Part shown: positions 30,557 to 39,201 of the stretch, one piece after another | Layout of the letters: every line of letters begins with the position of its first letter | Position numbering within the stretch: the stretch's first letter is position 1 | Source: Sphingomonas sp. UNC305MFCol5.2 | Lineage (GTDB): Bacteria; Pseudomonadota; Alphaproteobacteria; Sphingomonadales; Sphingomonadaceae | Assembly (NCBI RefSeq): GCF_000712135.1 | Contig: NZ_JOOE01000004.1 | Coordinates: 2,501-66,500 of the forward strand | Direction of reading: 5' to 3' | Length of the DNA stretch: 64,000 bases | The notes under the pieces: model-generated | Told to the model about the DNA's origin: nothing | Seen by the model: only the letters and a program-made list of their open reading frames with translations | Database searches by the model: none | Program-made: the position numbers and the translations under genes

Positions 30557-31462
30557 ATGACCGATTCCCCCACTCAACGTTGCGGCGTGATCGCCGTGGT
30601 CGGCGCGCCCAATGCGGGCAAATCGACGCTCGTCAACGCGCTCGTCGGCCAGAAGGTCGCGATCGTCAGCCCCAAGGCGCAGACCACGCGCGCGCGGCTG
30701 ATGGGAATCGCCATCGAGGGGGATGCCCAGCTCATCCTCGTCGATACGCCGGGCATCTTCACGCCCGAGCGCCGGCTGGATCGCGCGATGGTCGCAGCGG
30801 CGTGGGAAGGCACCGACGGCGCCGACCTGATCGCGTTGGTGGTCGACGGCAAGGGCGGGACGGGCCCCAAGGTCCAGCAAGTGATCGAGAGCCTCGCGGG
30901 CCGCTCCGAGCGGAAAATCCTGATCCTCAACAAGGTCGATGTGGCCGACAAGCCGCGCCTGCTCGGCCACGCCGCGAAGCTCAACGAGATGCTGCCGTTC
31001 GACGAGACATATTTCGTCAGCGCGCAGACCGGCGACGGCGTCCCCGAATTGAAGGCCGCGCTTGCCGCGGCGATGCCCGAGAGCGCGTGGCATTTCCCCG
31101 AGGACCAGGTTTCCGACGCGACCGAGCGAATGATCGCCGCCGAAGTCACCCGCGAGCAGCTCTATCTCCAACTCCACGCCGAGCTGCCTTATGCGAGCGC
31201 CGTCGAGACCGAGAAATATTCGGAACGGCCGGACGGTTCGGTCGAGATCCACCAGCAGATCCTCGTCGCACGCGAGACCCAGCGCGCGATCGTGCTCGGC
31301 AAGGGCGGCACGCGGATCAAGGAGATCGGCGCCCGCGCCCGCGCCGAGCTCTCGCGGATCATGGGCGTGCCGGTGCACCTGTACCTGCACGTCAAGGTCA
31401 ACCCGAAATGGGAGGAAGACCGCTCGCTCTATCGTGAGATCGGGCTCGACTGGGTGGAATAA
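30557..31462 (+). CDS. era: GTPase Era
   Basis: A 301-residue GTPase that assists 16S rRNA 3' end maturation and 30S assembly. G-motifs are GAPNAGKS (16-23), DTPGIF, NKVD and the SAQ of G5; the C-terminal KH domain carries GKGGTRIKEIGARARAEL. It is the third gene of the lepB-rnc-era cluster and stops two bases before the convergent symporter. Confidence 0.97.
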   Translation: MTDSPTQRCGVIAVVGAPNAGKSTLVNALVGQKVAIVSPKAQTTRARLMGIAIEGDAQLILVDTPGIFTPERRLDRAMVAAAWEGTDGADLIALVVDGKGGTGPKVQQVIESLAGRSERKILILNKVDVADKPRLLGHAAKLNEMLPFDETYFVSAQTGDGVPELKAALAAAMPESAWHFPEDQVSDATERMIAAEVTREQLYLQLHAELPYASAVETEKYSERPDGSVEIHQQILVARETQRAIVLGKGGTRIKEIGARARAELSRIMGVPVHLYLHVKVNPKWEEDRSLYREIGLDWVE

Positions 31463-31464
31463 CC

Positions 31465-32736
31465 CTATTCGCTCAGCAGTGCGTCGGCCTCGGTAGCGGA
31501 CTCGTCATCGTCGCCGGAGCGGATGCTGACCGCGCGGGTGGTGGAGACCTGCATCGCGACATTGCCGAGCGTGCGGAAGATATCGGGGATCGTCTCGACT
31601 GCGACGAGCAGGCCCAGCGGCAGGATCGGCACGCCCATGGCGATGGCGATCGGCGCGATCGAGCTCACGAAGCTCACCGTGCCCGGCAGCCCCACCGCGC
31701 CCATCGTCGTGATCGCGCCCGCGGCAAGCCCTGCGGCGATTTGGCCCGGCCCGAGCGGGATGCCGAACCAGTGCGCGACATAGATCGCCACCGCGAAGTT
31801 CATCGCCGGGCCGGTCCAGCGGAAAATCGCGACGCCGATCGGCAGCGTCACGCCCGAATGCGCGACGGGCACGTCGAGCTTCTCGGTTGCCTTGAGCATC
31901 GCCGGCAGGCTCGCCAGCGACGATTGGGTGCTGAGCGCGACTGCCTGTGACGGACCGATCGCCCGGAGATAGCGGAGCAGCGATACTCGGCCGGCGATCC
32001 ACGCGAACGGCGCCGAGAGCAGCCACAATACGATGCCGACGCCCGAGATCACCGCGACGTAATGGAGCAGCGCGCCGAACGCCGAGGTGCCTGCGCGCGC
32101 GCCGACGACATAGGCCAGTGCCCCCACGCCGATCGGCCCCAGCCACAGCACCCAATTGATCACGACGAGCATCGCATTGCCCAAAGCCTCGAAGAAACCG
32201 GTCAGGCGTTGGCGTTCCTCGGCGGGGAGGCGCGTGACCGCGAAGGCGAAGACGGTGGTGAACAGAATGAGCGGCAGGAAGGCGTCGCTTGCCGCCGACG
32301 TGACCGGATTCGACGGCACCATCGCGATGAGGAAGTCGGTGAAGGGCGGCACTTCGCCGATCTTAGGCGCTTCCTGCGCTAGCGCGCCCTTCAGCGCGGC
32401 GGCGGCGCCCGGATCGAGCGGCCAGAGATCGAGGAAGCCGAGCGTCAGCGCGCCTCCCAATGCCGAGGAAACCCAGAGCAGGACGATGAAGGTGACGAAG
32501 GCGCGCGTGGCGAGTTTGCTGGCCTTGGCGCGCTCCGCGGTGGCGGCGATTCCGGTGATCAGCAGCGATGTGACCAGGGGCACGATCGTCATCTGCAGCG
32601 CATGGAGCCAAATCGTGCCGATTGGCTGAACCCAGTCGGCGGCCTGAATCGCGATCGCGGGTGACGATTTGGCGACGAGCACGCCGATGACGAGCCCGGC
32701 GATCAGGGCCAGAAGGATGCGGGTAGGTTGCGACAT
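31465..32736 (-). CDS. Dicarboxylate/amino acid:cation symporter (DAACS family)
   Basis: A 423-residue secondary transporter with about eight helices and two re-entrant loops. The serine-rich loop appears in [17 protein letters not shown], and [14 protein letters not shown] matches the second re-entrant hairpin and substrate site of the GltP/DctA/SstT fold. Whether the substrate is a C4-dicarboxylate or glutamate/aspartate is not resolved. It is transcribed alone, convergent with era and divergent from glmM. Confidence 0.9.
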   Translation of the reverse strand: MSQPTRILLALIAGLVIGVLVAKSSPAIAIQAADWVQPIGTIWLHALQMTIVPLVTSLLITGIAATAERAKASKLATRAFVTFIVLLWVSSALGGALTLGFLDLWPLDPGAAAALKGALAQEAPKIGEVPPFTDFLIAMVPSNPVTSAASDAFLPLILFTTVFAFAVTRLPAEERQRLTGFFEALGNAMLVVINWVLWLGPIGVGALAYVVGARAGTSAFGALLHYVAVISGVGIVLWLLSAPFAWIAGRVSLLRYLRAIGPSQAVALSTQSSLASLPAMLKATEKLDVPVAHSGVTLPIGVAIFRWTGPAMNFAVAIYVAHWFGIPLGPGQIAAGLAAGAITTMGAVGLPGTVSFVSSIAPIAIAMGVPILPLGLLVAVETIPDIFRTLGNVAMQVSTTRAVSIRSGDDDESATEADALLSE

Positions 32737-32807
32737 GCTCGCCCTTTGTAGTTTTCGCCGCTATCTCTGCGGGCACGAAACGCCACAAGGGCGCGAACAG
32801 GCAGGGC

Positions 32808-34148
32808 ATGGCAAGAAAATATTTCGGTACGGACGGAATTCGCGGGACGACCAACGTCTCGACGATGACTGCGGCGATGGCGATGAAGGTCGGGATGGCG
32901 GCCGGCGCGCACTTCGCGCGCGGCGATCATCGCCACCGCGTGGTGATCGGCAAGGACACGAGGCTGTCGGGCTATATGCTCGAGAACGCGATGGTGGCGG
33001 GGTTCACCAGCGTCGGCATGGACGTGGTGCTCGTGGGGCCGATGCCAACTCCGGCGGTGGCGCTGCTCACCCAGTCGATGCGCGCCGACATGGGCGTGAT
33101 GATCTCGGCCAGCCACAATCCCTATGCCGATAACGGCATCAAGCTGTTCGGGCCCGATGGCTACAAGCTTTCCGACGAAGACGAGCTCGCGATCGAGGCG
33201 CTGATCGACGGCGACGTCCCGCTCGCCCCCGCAGCCAATATCGGTCGGGCGCGGCGCGTCGAGGATGCGCGTGGACGCTATATCCACGCCGCCAAATCGA
33301 CCTTTCCAGAGGATCTCACGCTCGACGGGCTCAAGATCGTGGTCGATTGCGCCAATGGTGCCGCTTATCAGGTCGCTCCCTCGGCGCTCTGGGAGCTCGG
33401 CGCCGAAGTGATCGCGATCGGCGTCACGCCCAACGGCAAGAACATCAACGACGGCGTCGGCTCGACCGCGCCTGAGACTCTCTGCGAAACCGTCGTCGCC
33501 TCAGGCGCGCAGGTCGGCATCGCGCTCGATGGCGACGCCGACCGGCTGATCGTCGTCGACGAGACCGGTCGGGTGATCGACGGCGACCAATTGATGGCGC
33601 TGATCGCCAGCGGCTGGGCGCGGCAGGGCAGGCTCGCCGGCGGCGGGCTGGTGACGACGGTGATGTCCAATCTCGGGCTCGAGCGGCACCTCGCCGCGCA
33701 AGGGTTGGGAATGGTGCGGACCAGCGTCGGCGATCGCTACGTCCTCGAGAAGATGCGCAGCTCGGGCTATAATGTCGGCGGCGAGCAGAGCGGGCACATC
33801 ATCCTCTCCGATTACGCCACCACCGGCGACGGGCTGGTCGCGGCGTTGCAGGTGCTCGCCGAACTGGTCCGCGCCGGCGCGCCGGCGAGCGAAGTGCTCC
33901 ACCGTTTCGATCCGCTGCCGCAGATCCTCAAGAATGTCCGCTTCAAGGGCGGCAAGCCGCTCGACGATGCGCGGGTGAAGGACGCCATCGCCACCGCTGA
34001 AGCGGAACTCGATGGCAGTGGCCGACTCGTCATCCGTGCCTCGGGCACCGAACCGGTAATCCGGGTGATGGCCGAGGGCGACGATCGCGGTCAGGTCGAG
34101 GCGGTGGTCGACCGGGTGTGCGACGCGGTGCGCGAGGCGGCCGCCTGA
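32808..34148 (+). CDS. glmM: Phosphoglucosamine mutase
   Basis: A 446-residue enzyme converting glucosamine 6-phosphate to glucosamine 1-phosphate for UDP-GlcNAc synthesis. It begins [13 protein letters not shown], the phosphorylated catalytic Ser102 lies in [12 protein letters not shown], the metal-binding loop is DGDADR, and the phosphate-binding [12 protein letters not shown] closes the protein. The stop overlaps the next ATG by one base (TGATG). Confidence 0.97.
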   Translation: MARKYFGTDGIRGTTNVSTMTAAMAMKVGMAAGAHFARGDHRHRVVIGKDTRLSGYMLENAMVAGFTSVGMDVVLVGPMPTPAVALLTQSMRADMGVMISASHNPYADNGIKLFGPDGYKLSDEDELAIEALIDGDVPLAPAANIGRARRVEDARGRYIHAAKSTFPEDLTLDGLKIVVDCANGAAYQVAPSALWELGAEVIAIGVTPNGKNINDGVGSTAPETLCETVVASGAQVGIALDGDADRLIVVDETGRVIDGDQLMALIASGWARQGRLAGGGLVTTVMSNLGLERHLAAQGLGMVRTSVGDRYVLEKMRSSGYNVGGEQSGHIILSDYATTGDGLVAALQVLAELVRAGAPASEVLHRFDPLPQILKNVRFKGGKPLDDARVKDAIATAEAELDGSGRLVIRASGTEPVIRVMAEGDDRGQVEAVVDRVCDAVREAAA

Positions 34149-34372
34149 TGCTCGAGATGCGTCCCGATTGCGAGCGCTGCGGCACGGACCTCCCCGCCGA
34201 CGATCCCGGTGCGTTCATCTGCTCGTTCGAATGCACCTTCTGCGCCGGATGCGCCGACGCTCTCGACGAAAACTGCCCCAATTGCGGCGGTGAATTGATG
34301 GACCGGCCGACGCGGACTGGTAAGGCGCTCGAACGCCACCCCGCCTCGGCGGAGCGCAAGTTCAAGGGATAG
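34148..34372 (+). CDS. DUF1272 small zinc-ribbon-like protein
   Basis: A 74-residue protein of unknown function, recognisable as DUF1272 by its opening [16 protein letters not shown] and the paired cysteines CERC, CSFEC, CAGC and CPNCGG. Eight cysteines spaced this way suggest two structural zinc sites. It starts inside the glmM stop and is probably co-translated with it. Confidence 0.9.
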   Translation: MLEMRPDCERCGTDLPADDPGAFICSFECTFCAGCADALDENCPNCGGELMDRPTRTGKALERHPASAERKFKG

Positions 34373-34376
34373 ACCA

Positions 34377-35534
34377 GTGACGCCGCGTATCCTGATTATT
34401 GCTGGTTCCGATTCGGGTGGCGGCGCGGGCATCCAGGCCGATATCAAGACCGTCTCCATGCTCGGCGGCCACGCGATGACCGCGATCACTGCGATCACTG
34501 CGCAGAACACGCTCGGCGTCGGGGCCGTGCATCCGGTTCCCACCGACATGGTGATCGCGCAGATCGACTCGGTGGTGCGCGACATCGGAGTCGATGCGAT
34601 CAAGATCGGCATGATCGGCTCGGCGCGCACGGCGCTGGCGCTTGCCGACAAGCTCGCCGAGCTGCCCGGGGTACCGGTGGTGTTCGATCCCGTCATGGTC
34701 GCGAGCAGCGGCGCGACGCTGGCGGACGACGCGACGGTCGCCGCGTTCGAGCGGCTGATGGGCTACGCGACGATCGTCACGCCCAATCTTCCTGAGCTCG
34801 AAGCGCTGGGCGGCGATCCCGCGGCCTTGGTAGCGGCGCATGGTTGCGCGGTGCTGGTCAAGGGCGGGCATGGGGATATGCCGCAAGTCACCGACCGGCT
34901 GCACTCGGCCAATCCCGACGATCCGCCCATGATCGAATGGAGCGATCCGCGGATCGAGAGCGAGGCGACGCACGGCACCGGTTGCACGCTTTCCTCGGCG
35001 ATCGCCTGCGGCCTCGCGACCGAATGGGACCTGCCCGAAGCAGTCAATCGCGCGCGCCGTTTCGTCCGGATAGCGATGCGCGAGGCACCTGATCTGGGGC
35101 GCGGCCATGGCCCGATGGGGCAACAGGCAGTGCGGCTCGATCTCAACATGAGCTTCTTCGAGCCGATGCTGAACCAGGTGACGGTGCCCGCGCGCGACCT
35201 CGCCGCTTCCGAGCGCTTCTACCGCCTGCTGGGCCTTCGGCAGGTCGTTCGCGCCAGCCCGCGTTATGCCCGTTTCGAGACCGAGGGTGGCGCAACTTTC
35301 TCGGTCGCCACCGACAAGGATTACACCGCCCCGGTCGTCTATTTCGAATGCGGCGATCTCGACGTGACGGTCGCCTATCTCCAGCAACAAGGCTTCAAGT
35401 TCGAACAGGAGCCCAAGGACGAGCCCTGGGGCTGGCGCGAGGCGCGGCTGCGCGATCCGGCGGGCAATGCGGTCCGTCTCTATCAGGCTGGCGAGATGCG
35501 GCGCTTTCCGCCATGGCGGCTCGACGATGCCTGA
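34377..35534 (+). CDS. thiD: ThiD (HMP/HMP-P kinase) fused to a VOC domain
   Basis: A 385-residue fusion. Residues 1-255 are the thiamine-pathway kinase that phosphorylates hydroxymethylpyrimidine twice: IAGSDSGGGAGIQADIKT at the N terminus, VFDPVMVASSG, and the anion-hole THGTGCTLSSAIA with Cys203. Residues about 265-378 form a vicinal-oxygen-chelate (glyoxalase-like) module: NQVTVPARDLAASERFY, PVVYFECGDLDV, and the closing ARLRDPAGNAVRLYQ. ThiD normally ends near residue 265. No stop or strong ribosome-binding site separates the parts. The start is GTG with AAGGGA upstream. The VOC activity is unknown. The end overlaps rnhB by eight bases. Confidence 0.93.
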   Translation: MTPRILIIAGSDSGGGAGIQADIKTVSMLGGHAMTAITAITAQNTLGVGAVHPVPTDMVIAQIDSVVRDIGVDAIKIGMIGSARTALALADKLAELPGVPVVFDPVMVASSGATLADDATVAAFERLMGYATIVTPNLPELEALGGDPAALVAAHGCAVLVKGGHGDMPQVTDRLHSANPDDPPMIEWSDPRIESEATHGTGCTLSSAIACGLATEWDLPEAVNRARRFVRIAMREAPDLGRGHGPMGQQAVRLDLNMSFFEPMLNQVTVPARDLAASERFYRLLGLRQVVRASPRYARFETEGGATFSVATDKDYTAPVVYFECGDLDVTVAYLQQQGFKFEQEPKDEPWGWREARLRDPAGNAVRLYQAGEMRRFPPWRLDDA

Positions 35535-36156
35535 CCTGAAGTTCGAGCGCCGCTACAAGCGCCTGCACAACGGCCCAGTCGCCGGCGTCGACGAAGCCGG
35601 CCGCGGGCCGCTCGCCGGACCGGTGGTCGCCGCGGCGGTAGTGCTCGATCCCAAATGCATCCCAGAGGGCATCGACGATTCGAAGGTGCTCACCGCGGCA
35701 AAGCGCGCCGACCTGTGCGCGCGGCTGCTCGAATGCGCCAAAGTCGGCGTCGGGATCGCCTCGGTAGAGGAAATCGACACCCTCAACATCTTCTGGGCGA
35801 CGATGCTGGCGATGACGCGCGCGGTCGACGCGCTCGGCTTCGTCCCCGCCTTCGTGCTGGTCGACGGCAATCGCTGCCCGGACTGGGCCCACCAAAGCCA
35901 CGCCGTGGTCGGCGGCGATGCGCTCTGCCTGTCGATCGCCGCGGCGTCGATCGTCGCCAAGCACCGCCGTGATTGCATGATGCAGGAGCTCGATCTTCTC
36001 CACCCCGGTTATGGCTGGGCGAGCAACAAGGGCTATTCGGCCAAATTCCATCAGGAAGCGCTGCGTACGCTGGGACCGACTCCGCATCACCGCCGCAGCT
36101 TCGCGCCCGTTGCGCAGGCCGAACTCGATTTCGGTCCGGTGATCGCAGCGGAATGA
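35527..36156 (+). CDS. rnhB: Ribonuclease HII
   Basis: A 209-residue nuclease that cuts RNA in RNA-DNA hybrids and at single ribonucleotides. The active-site motif GVDEAGRGPLAGPV is at residues about 18-31, IDDSKVLTAAKR follows, and ASIVAKHRRD completes the family set. The ATG at 35527 lies inside the thiD/VOC end. It closes the glmM-DUF1272-thiD-rnhB run. Confidence 0.97.
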   Translation: MPDLKFERRYKRLHNGPVAGVDEAGRGPLAGPVVAAAVVLDPKCIPEGIDDSKVLTAAKRADLCARLLECAKVGVGIASVEEIDTLNIFWATMLAMTRAVDALGFVPAFVLVDGNRCPDWAHQSHAVVGGDALCLSIAAASIVAKHRRDCMMQELDLLHPGYGWASNKGYSAKFHQEALRTLGPTPHHRRSFAPVAQAELDFGPVIAAE

Positions 36157-36159
36157 ACC

Positions 36160-36233
36160 GTGCTCCGGCGAAGGCCGGAGCTCTGGATGCGAGGGGGTAT
36201 GTTCGGCCAAGGCTCCGGCCTCCGCCGGAGCAC
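36160..36233. repeat. Intergenic inverted repeat (GCTCCGGC type)
   Basis: Arms at 36160-36181 and 36212-36233 are inverted copies at 21 of 22 positions, and each arm is itself a small hairpin (CTCCGG/CCGGAG). It lies between convergent rnhB and the MFS gene and could act as a terminator or REP-like element. Confidence 0.7.
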
Positions 36234-36249
36234 TGAAAGCGGAGTGCAA

Positions 36250-37743
36250 CTAGCCCCGCATCAGCCGGTCCACCCGCGTCATCGCCAGTGCCGCCAGCAG
36301 CAGCGTCGCGGCCGCGAACGCCATCGTCCAGATCGGCTCGCCGGGGAAGAAGCGCTTCATGATCGATCCCATCGCGGTCGCGACCAGCAATTGCGGCACC
36401 ACCACGAAGACGTTGAACAGCCCCATATAGATGCCGAGCTTCTTCTGCGGCAGGCTCGAGGCGAGGATCGCATAGGGCATTGCGAGGATCGACGCCCAGG
36501 CGATGCCGATCCCCACTTCGCTGAGCAGCAGCCAATGCCGGTCGGGCATCACGAAGAAGCTCGCATAGCCCGCCGCGCCGCACAGCAGCCCGACGATATG
36601 CGTCCGTGCCTGGCCGATCCGCGCGGCGAGGAAGGGCAGGAGCGTCAGCGCGGCGATCGCGGCGACGCCGTTATAGGTGGCGAACAGCGCATCGACCCAG
36701 TTCGCGCCCTTCTGATAAAGCGGGTCCGTGGCGTCGGCGGCACCGAAGAAGACCTGCGTCACGATCGGCGTGGTGTTGATCCACATGATGAACAAGGCCG
36801 ACCAGCTGAAGAACTGCGCCACCGCCAGCCGCTTCATCAATACCGGCATGCCCGAAAAGTCGCCGACGATGCTGCTCAGCATGTTGGCGGGCGAACCGGC
36901 GCGGGCGAGCGCGATCGCCGCTGCGCTGGCGAGCCCGTAACCGAGCAACAGCGTGCCGAGCAGATAAACTTCCTTCTCGAGCCCCAGCTGCCCGACCTCC
37001 CAGATCACGAACATCCCGGCGGCGAGCCAGACGAGGCTGGTGGCGTAGCCGCGCGTCGCGAGAAGCGGAGCGGCCTGTTCGTCCACCCCCGCGGAGCCGT
37101 CGAATGCCGCCATGGCGTCGGGCGCATATTCGCGCGTCGTCACTACGGTCCACAGCACCGAAAGGAACAATGCGCCGCCGCCGAACCAGAAGGCATAGTG
37201 AACGGTATCCGGTATGCCGCCGCCCACGGCGAGGTTCGATATGCCGAGATGCTCGAGCGCCCAGGGGAAGATCGATCCGACCACTGCGCCTGCGCCGATG
37301 AACGCGGTCTGCACCGCATAGCCGGCGGCGTGCTGGTCCTTCCGCAGCATGTCGCCGACGAACGCGCGGAACGGCTCCATCGAGACGTTGAGCGAGGCGT
37401 CGAGCACCCACAGCATCACTGCGGCGAACAGTAAGGCGGGCGCCAGCGGCATCGCGAACAGCGACAGCGCGGCGAGCAAGGCGCCGGCAAAGAAATAGGG
37501 CCGCCGCCGGCCCAGCCGGCCGAGCCAGGTTCGGTCGCTCATATGCCCGATCACCGGCTGGACGAGCAGTCCGGTGAGCGGCGCGGCCACCCATAGCCAT
37601 GGCAAATCGTCGATCTTCGCCCCGAACGTCTGGAAGATCCGGCTCATATTGGCGTTCTGCAGCGCGAAGCCGATCTGGATGCCGAAGAAGCCGAAACTGA
37701 TGTTCCACAGGCCGGCAAAAGACTGGCGCGGCTTTTCGATCAT
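36250..37743 (-). CDS. MFS sugar permease of the maltodextrin locus (MalY-like)
   Basis: A 497-residue transporter with about 12 helices. The start SFAGLWNISFGFFGIQIGFALQNANMSRIF and the loop GHMSDRTWLGRLGRRRPYF are typical of the GPH/SucP-like maltose and sucrose permeases found beside TonB-dependent sugar receptors in Caulobacter and Xanthomonas. It would carry maltose or small maltodextrins across the inner membrane. GGAG precedes the ATG by eight bases. It lies downstream of the LacI gene on the same strand, with a repeat element between. Confidence 0.88.
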   Translation of the reverse strand: MIEKPRQSFAGLWNISFGFFGIQIGFALQNANMSRIFQTFGAKIDDLPWLWVAAPLTGLLVQPVIGHMSDRTWLGRLGRRRPYFFAGALLAALSLFAMPLAPALLFAAVMLWVLDASLNVSMEPFRAFVGDMLRKDQHAAGYAVQTAFIGAGAVVGSIFPWALEHLGISNLAVGGGIPDTVHYAFWFGGGALFLSVLWTVVTTREYAPDAMAAFDGSAGVDEQAAPLLATRGYATSLVWLAAGMFVIWEVGQLGLEKEVYLLGTLLLGYGLASAAAIALARAGSPANMLSSIVGDFSGMPVLMKRLAVAQFFSWSALFIMWINTTPIVTQVFFGAADATDPLYQKGANWVDALFATYNGVAAIAALTLLPFLAARIGQARTHIVGLLCGAAGYASFFVMPDRHWLLLSEVGIGIAWASILAMPYAILASSLPQKKLGIYMGLFNVFVVVPQLLVATAMGSIMKRFFPGEPIWTMAFAAATLLLAALAMTRVDRLMRG

Positions 37744-37766
37744 TTGGTGCTCCAGAAATCTGAAAT

Positions 37767-37874
37767 CGTCATCCCGGCCTTGTGCCGGGATCCACCGTGC
37801 CGCGACGGAAGAACAGGCGGCTCCAGCTTCTCGCCGAGCCGCTTGGTGGACCCCGGCACAAGGCCGGGGTGACG
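37767..37874. repeat. Intergenic inverted repeat (GGCCTTGTGCCGGG type)
   Basis: Arms at about 37767-37796 and 37845-37874 are inverted copies at about 28 of 30 positions, with cores CCCGGCCTTGTGCCGGG and CCCGGCACAAGGCCGGGG, each able to fold locally. It separates the LacI gene from the downstream permease gene and could attenuate readthrough. Confidence 0.75.
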
Positions 37875-37899
37875 TAGGGCATTGAGTCTCAAGGAGGAC

Positions 37900-38928
37900 T
37901 TAGCCCGCAGACCCGCAGGATTTCCGCACCACCAGCTTGGTCGGCAGCAGCGCCGACCCGACCGGTTGCTCGCGGATGCGGCCGATCAGTGTCTCAACCA
38001 GTTTGCGCCCGGCGGTGCGCGGGTCCTGCATCACGGTGGTGAGCGGGGGGCTGGCGGAGCTCGCGGCGGGAATGTCGTCGAAGCCGACCACTGCCACGTC
38101 CTCGGGCACGTTCAGTCCCGCAGCGGCCAGCGCGCGCATTGCGCCGATCGCGATCAGATCGCTGGCGGCAAGGATCGCGTCGAACTTCTCGCCGCTGGCG
38201 ATCAGCGCGTTGGCGGCGGCGGCGCCCGATTCCTCCGTGGTGATCGCGTCGAACTGGAGCCTGGGCCGCGGGATCACGCCGCCTTGCTTGAGTGCCGCGA
38301 CATGGCCGCGATAGCGATCGTGGAACTCGGGATAATGGCTCGATGCGCTGCCCAGGAAGGCGATGTTGCGCCGCCCGAGCGACAGCAGATGCTGGGTCGC
38401 GTCCCTGCCGCCGCCGCGATTGTCGCAGCCGACGGTCAGCCCCGAAGCTTCGGACTGGACCGATCCCCAGCGCACGAAATGTGTCCCGGCATCCTCGAGC
38501 GCGCGCAGCCGCGTCCGGTACAATTCGTAATCGCCATAGCCGAGCAGGATGATCCCGTCGGCCTTGCGCGAATCCTCGTAATCATTGTGCCAGTCGCTCG
38601 ACAGCTGCTGGAAGCTGATCAGCAGGTCGTGATCGTGCTCGGCGCAGGCGCGGATGATCGATCCCAGCATCGAGTGGAAGAACGGATTGATCAGCGAATC
38701 GTCGGCGGTCGGGTCTTCGAAGAAAAGCAGTGCCAGCGTCTGCGAATGGCGCGTGCGCAGATTCGATGCGGCCTTGTCGACGCGGTAGTTGAGCTGCTTG
38801 GCGATCGATTCGATGCGCAGCCGCGTGACGGGGTTGACCCCCAGTTCGCCCCGCAAGGCACGCGAGACGGTCGGCTGCGAAACCCCCGCGAGCTGGGCGA
38901 TGTCGAATGAAGTGGGTTTGCGTTGCAT
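37900..38928 (-). CDS. LacI-family regulator of the maltodextrin locus
   Basis: A 342-residue repressor. The N-terminal HTH is FDIAQLAGVSQPTVSRALRGE (about residues 8-28), with the hinge helix region AASNLRTRHSQTLAL, followed by a periplasmic-binding-protein-type effector domain (AILAASDLIAIGAMRAL, VAVVGFDDIPAA). It is divergent from the TonB receptor gene and upstream of the permease gene, so it most likely controls all of them, like MalI of Caulobacter. The effector is inferred to be a maltooligosaccharide. The ATG at 38928 is set by the HTH position. Confidence 0.92.
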   Translation of the reverse strand: MQRKPTSFDIAQLAGVSQPTVSRALRGELGVNPVTRLRIESIAKQLNYRVDKAASNLRTRHSQTLALLFFEDPTADDSLINPFFHSMLGSIIRACAEHDHDLLISFQQLSSDWHNDYEDSRKADGIILLGYGDYELYRTRLRALEDAGTHFVRWGSVQSEASGLTVGCDNRGGGRDATQHLLSLGRRNIAFLGSASSHYPEFHDRYRGHVAALKQGGVIPRPRLQFDAITTEESGAAAANALIASGEKFDAILAASDLIAIGAMRALAAAGLNVPEDVAVVGFDDIPAASSASPPLTTVMQDPRTAGRKLVETLIGRIREQPVGSALLPTKLVVRKSCGSAG

Positions 38929-39201
38929 GCCCGGCGCTCCCTTCCCGCGCGCGGTCTTCGCGGCTTCGCATAATATGCAGACAGCGCAGATCGTCCGCCG
39001 CGTCAACGTCACAGGTGATGCAAATCCGTCACGCGGGGCATGGATCGCTATTGAATACGTATGTGAGCGGCTGGTCGAGCGCCCCCGTTTCGGAAGAAGT
39101 GCGCGTCGACGGCGGGCAGTTCCTTCGCTCGTCACATGTTGCGCATTCGAAATGAGCCGGCCGCAGAGCCGGAGCGACGCGCCGATTAGGGGAGACGGAC
39201 T
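38929..39201. promoter_or_regulatory. Divergent control region of lacI-type gene and TonB receptor
   Basis: This 273-base region must carry both promoters and the LacI operator. Two small perfect dyads stand out: GCATAATATGC at 38968-38978, about 40 bases before the regulator start, and ATACGTAT at 39055-39062. Either could be part of an operator or a -10 element. Neither is long enough to be sure by eye. Confidence 0.35.

Noticed and set aside
34362..35390. A 342-codon minus-strand frame
   Set aside because: It is antisense to the ThiD-VOC gene, whose motifs are unambiguous.
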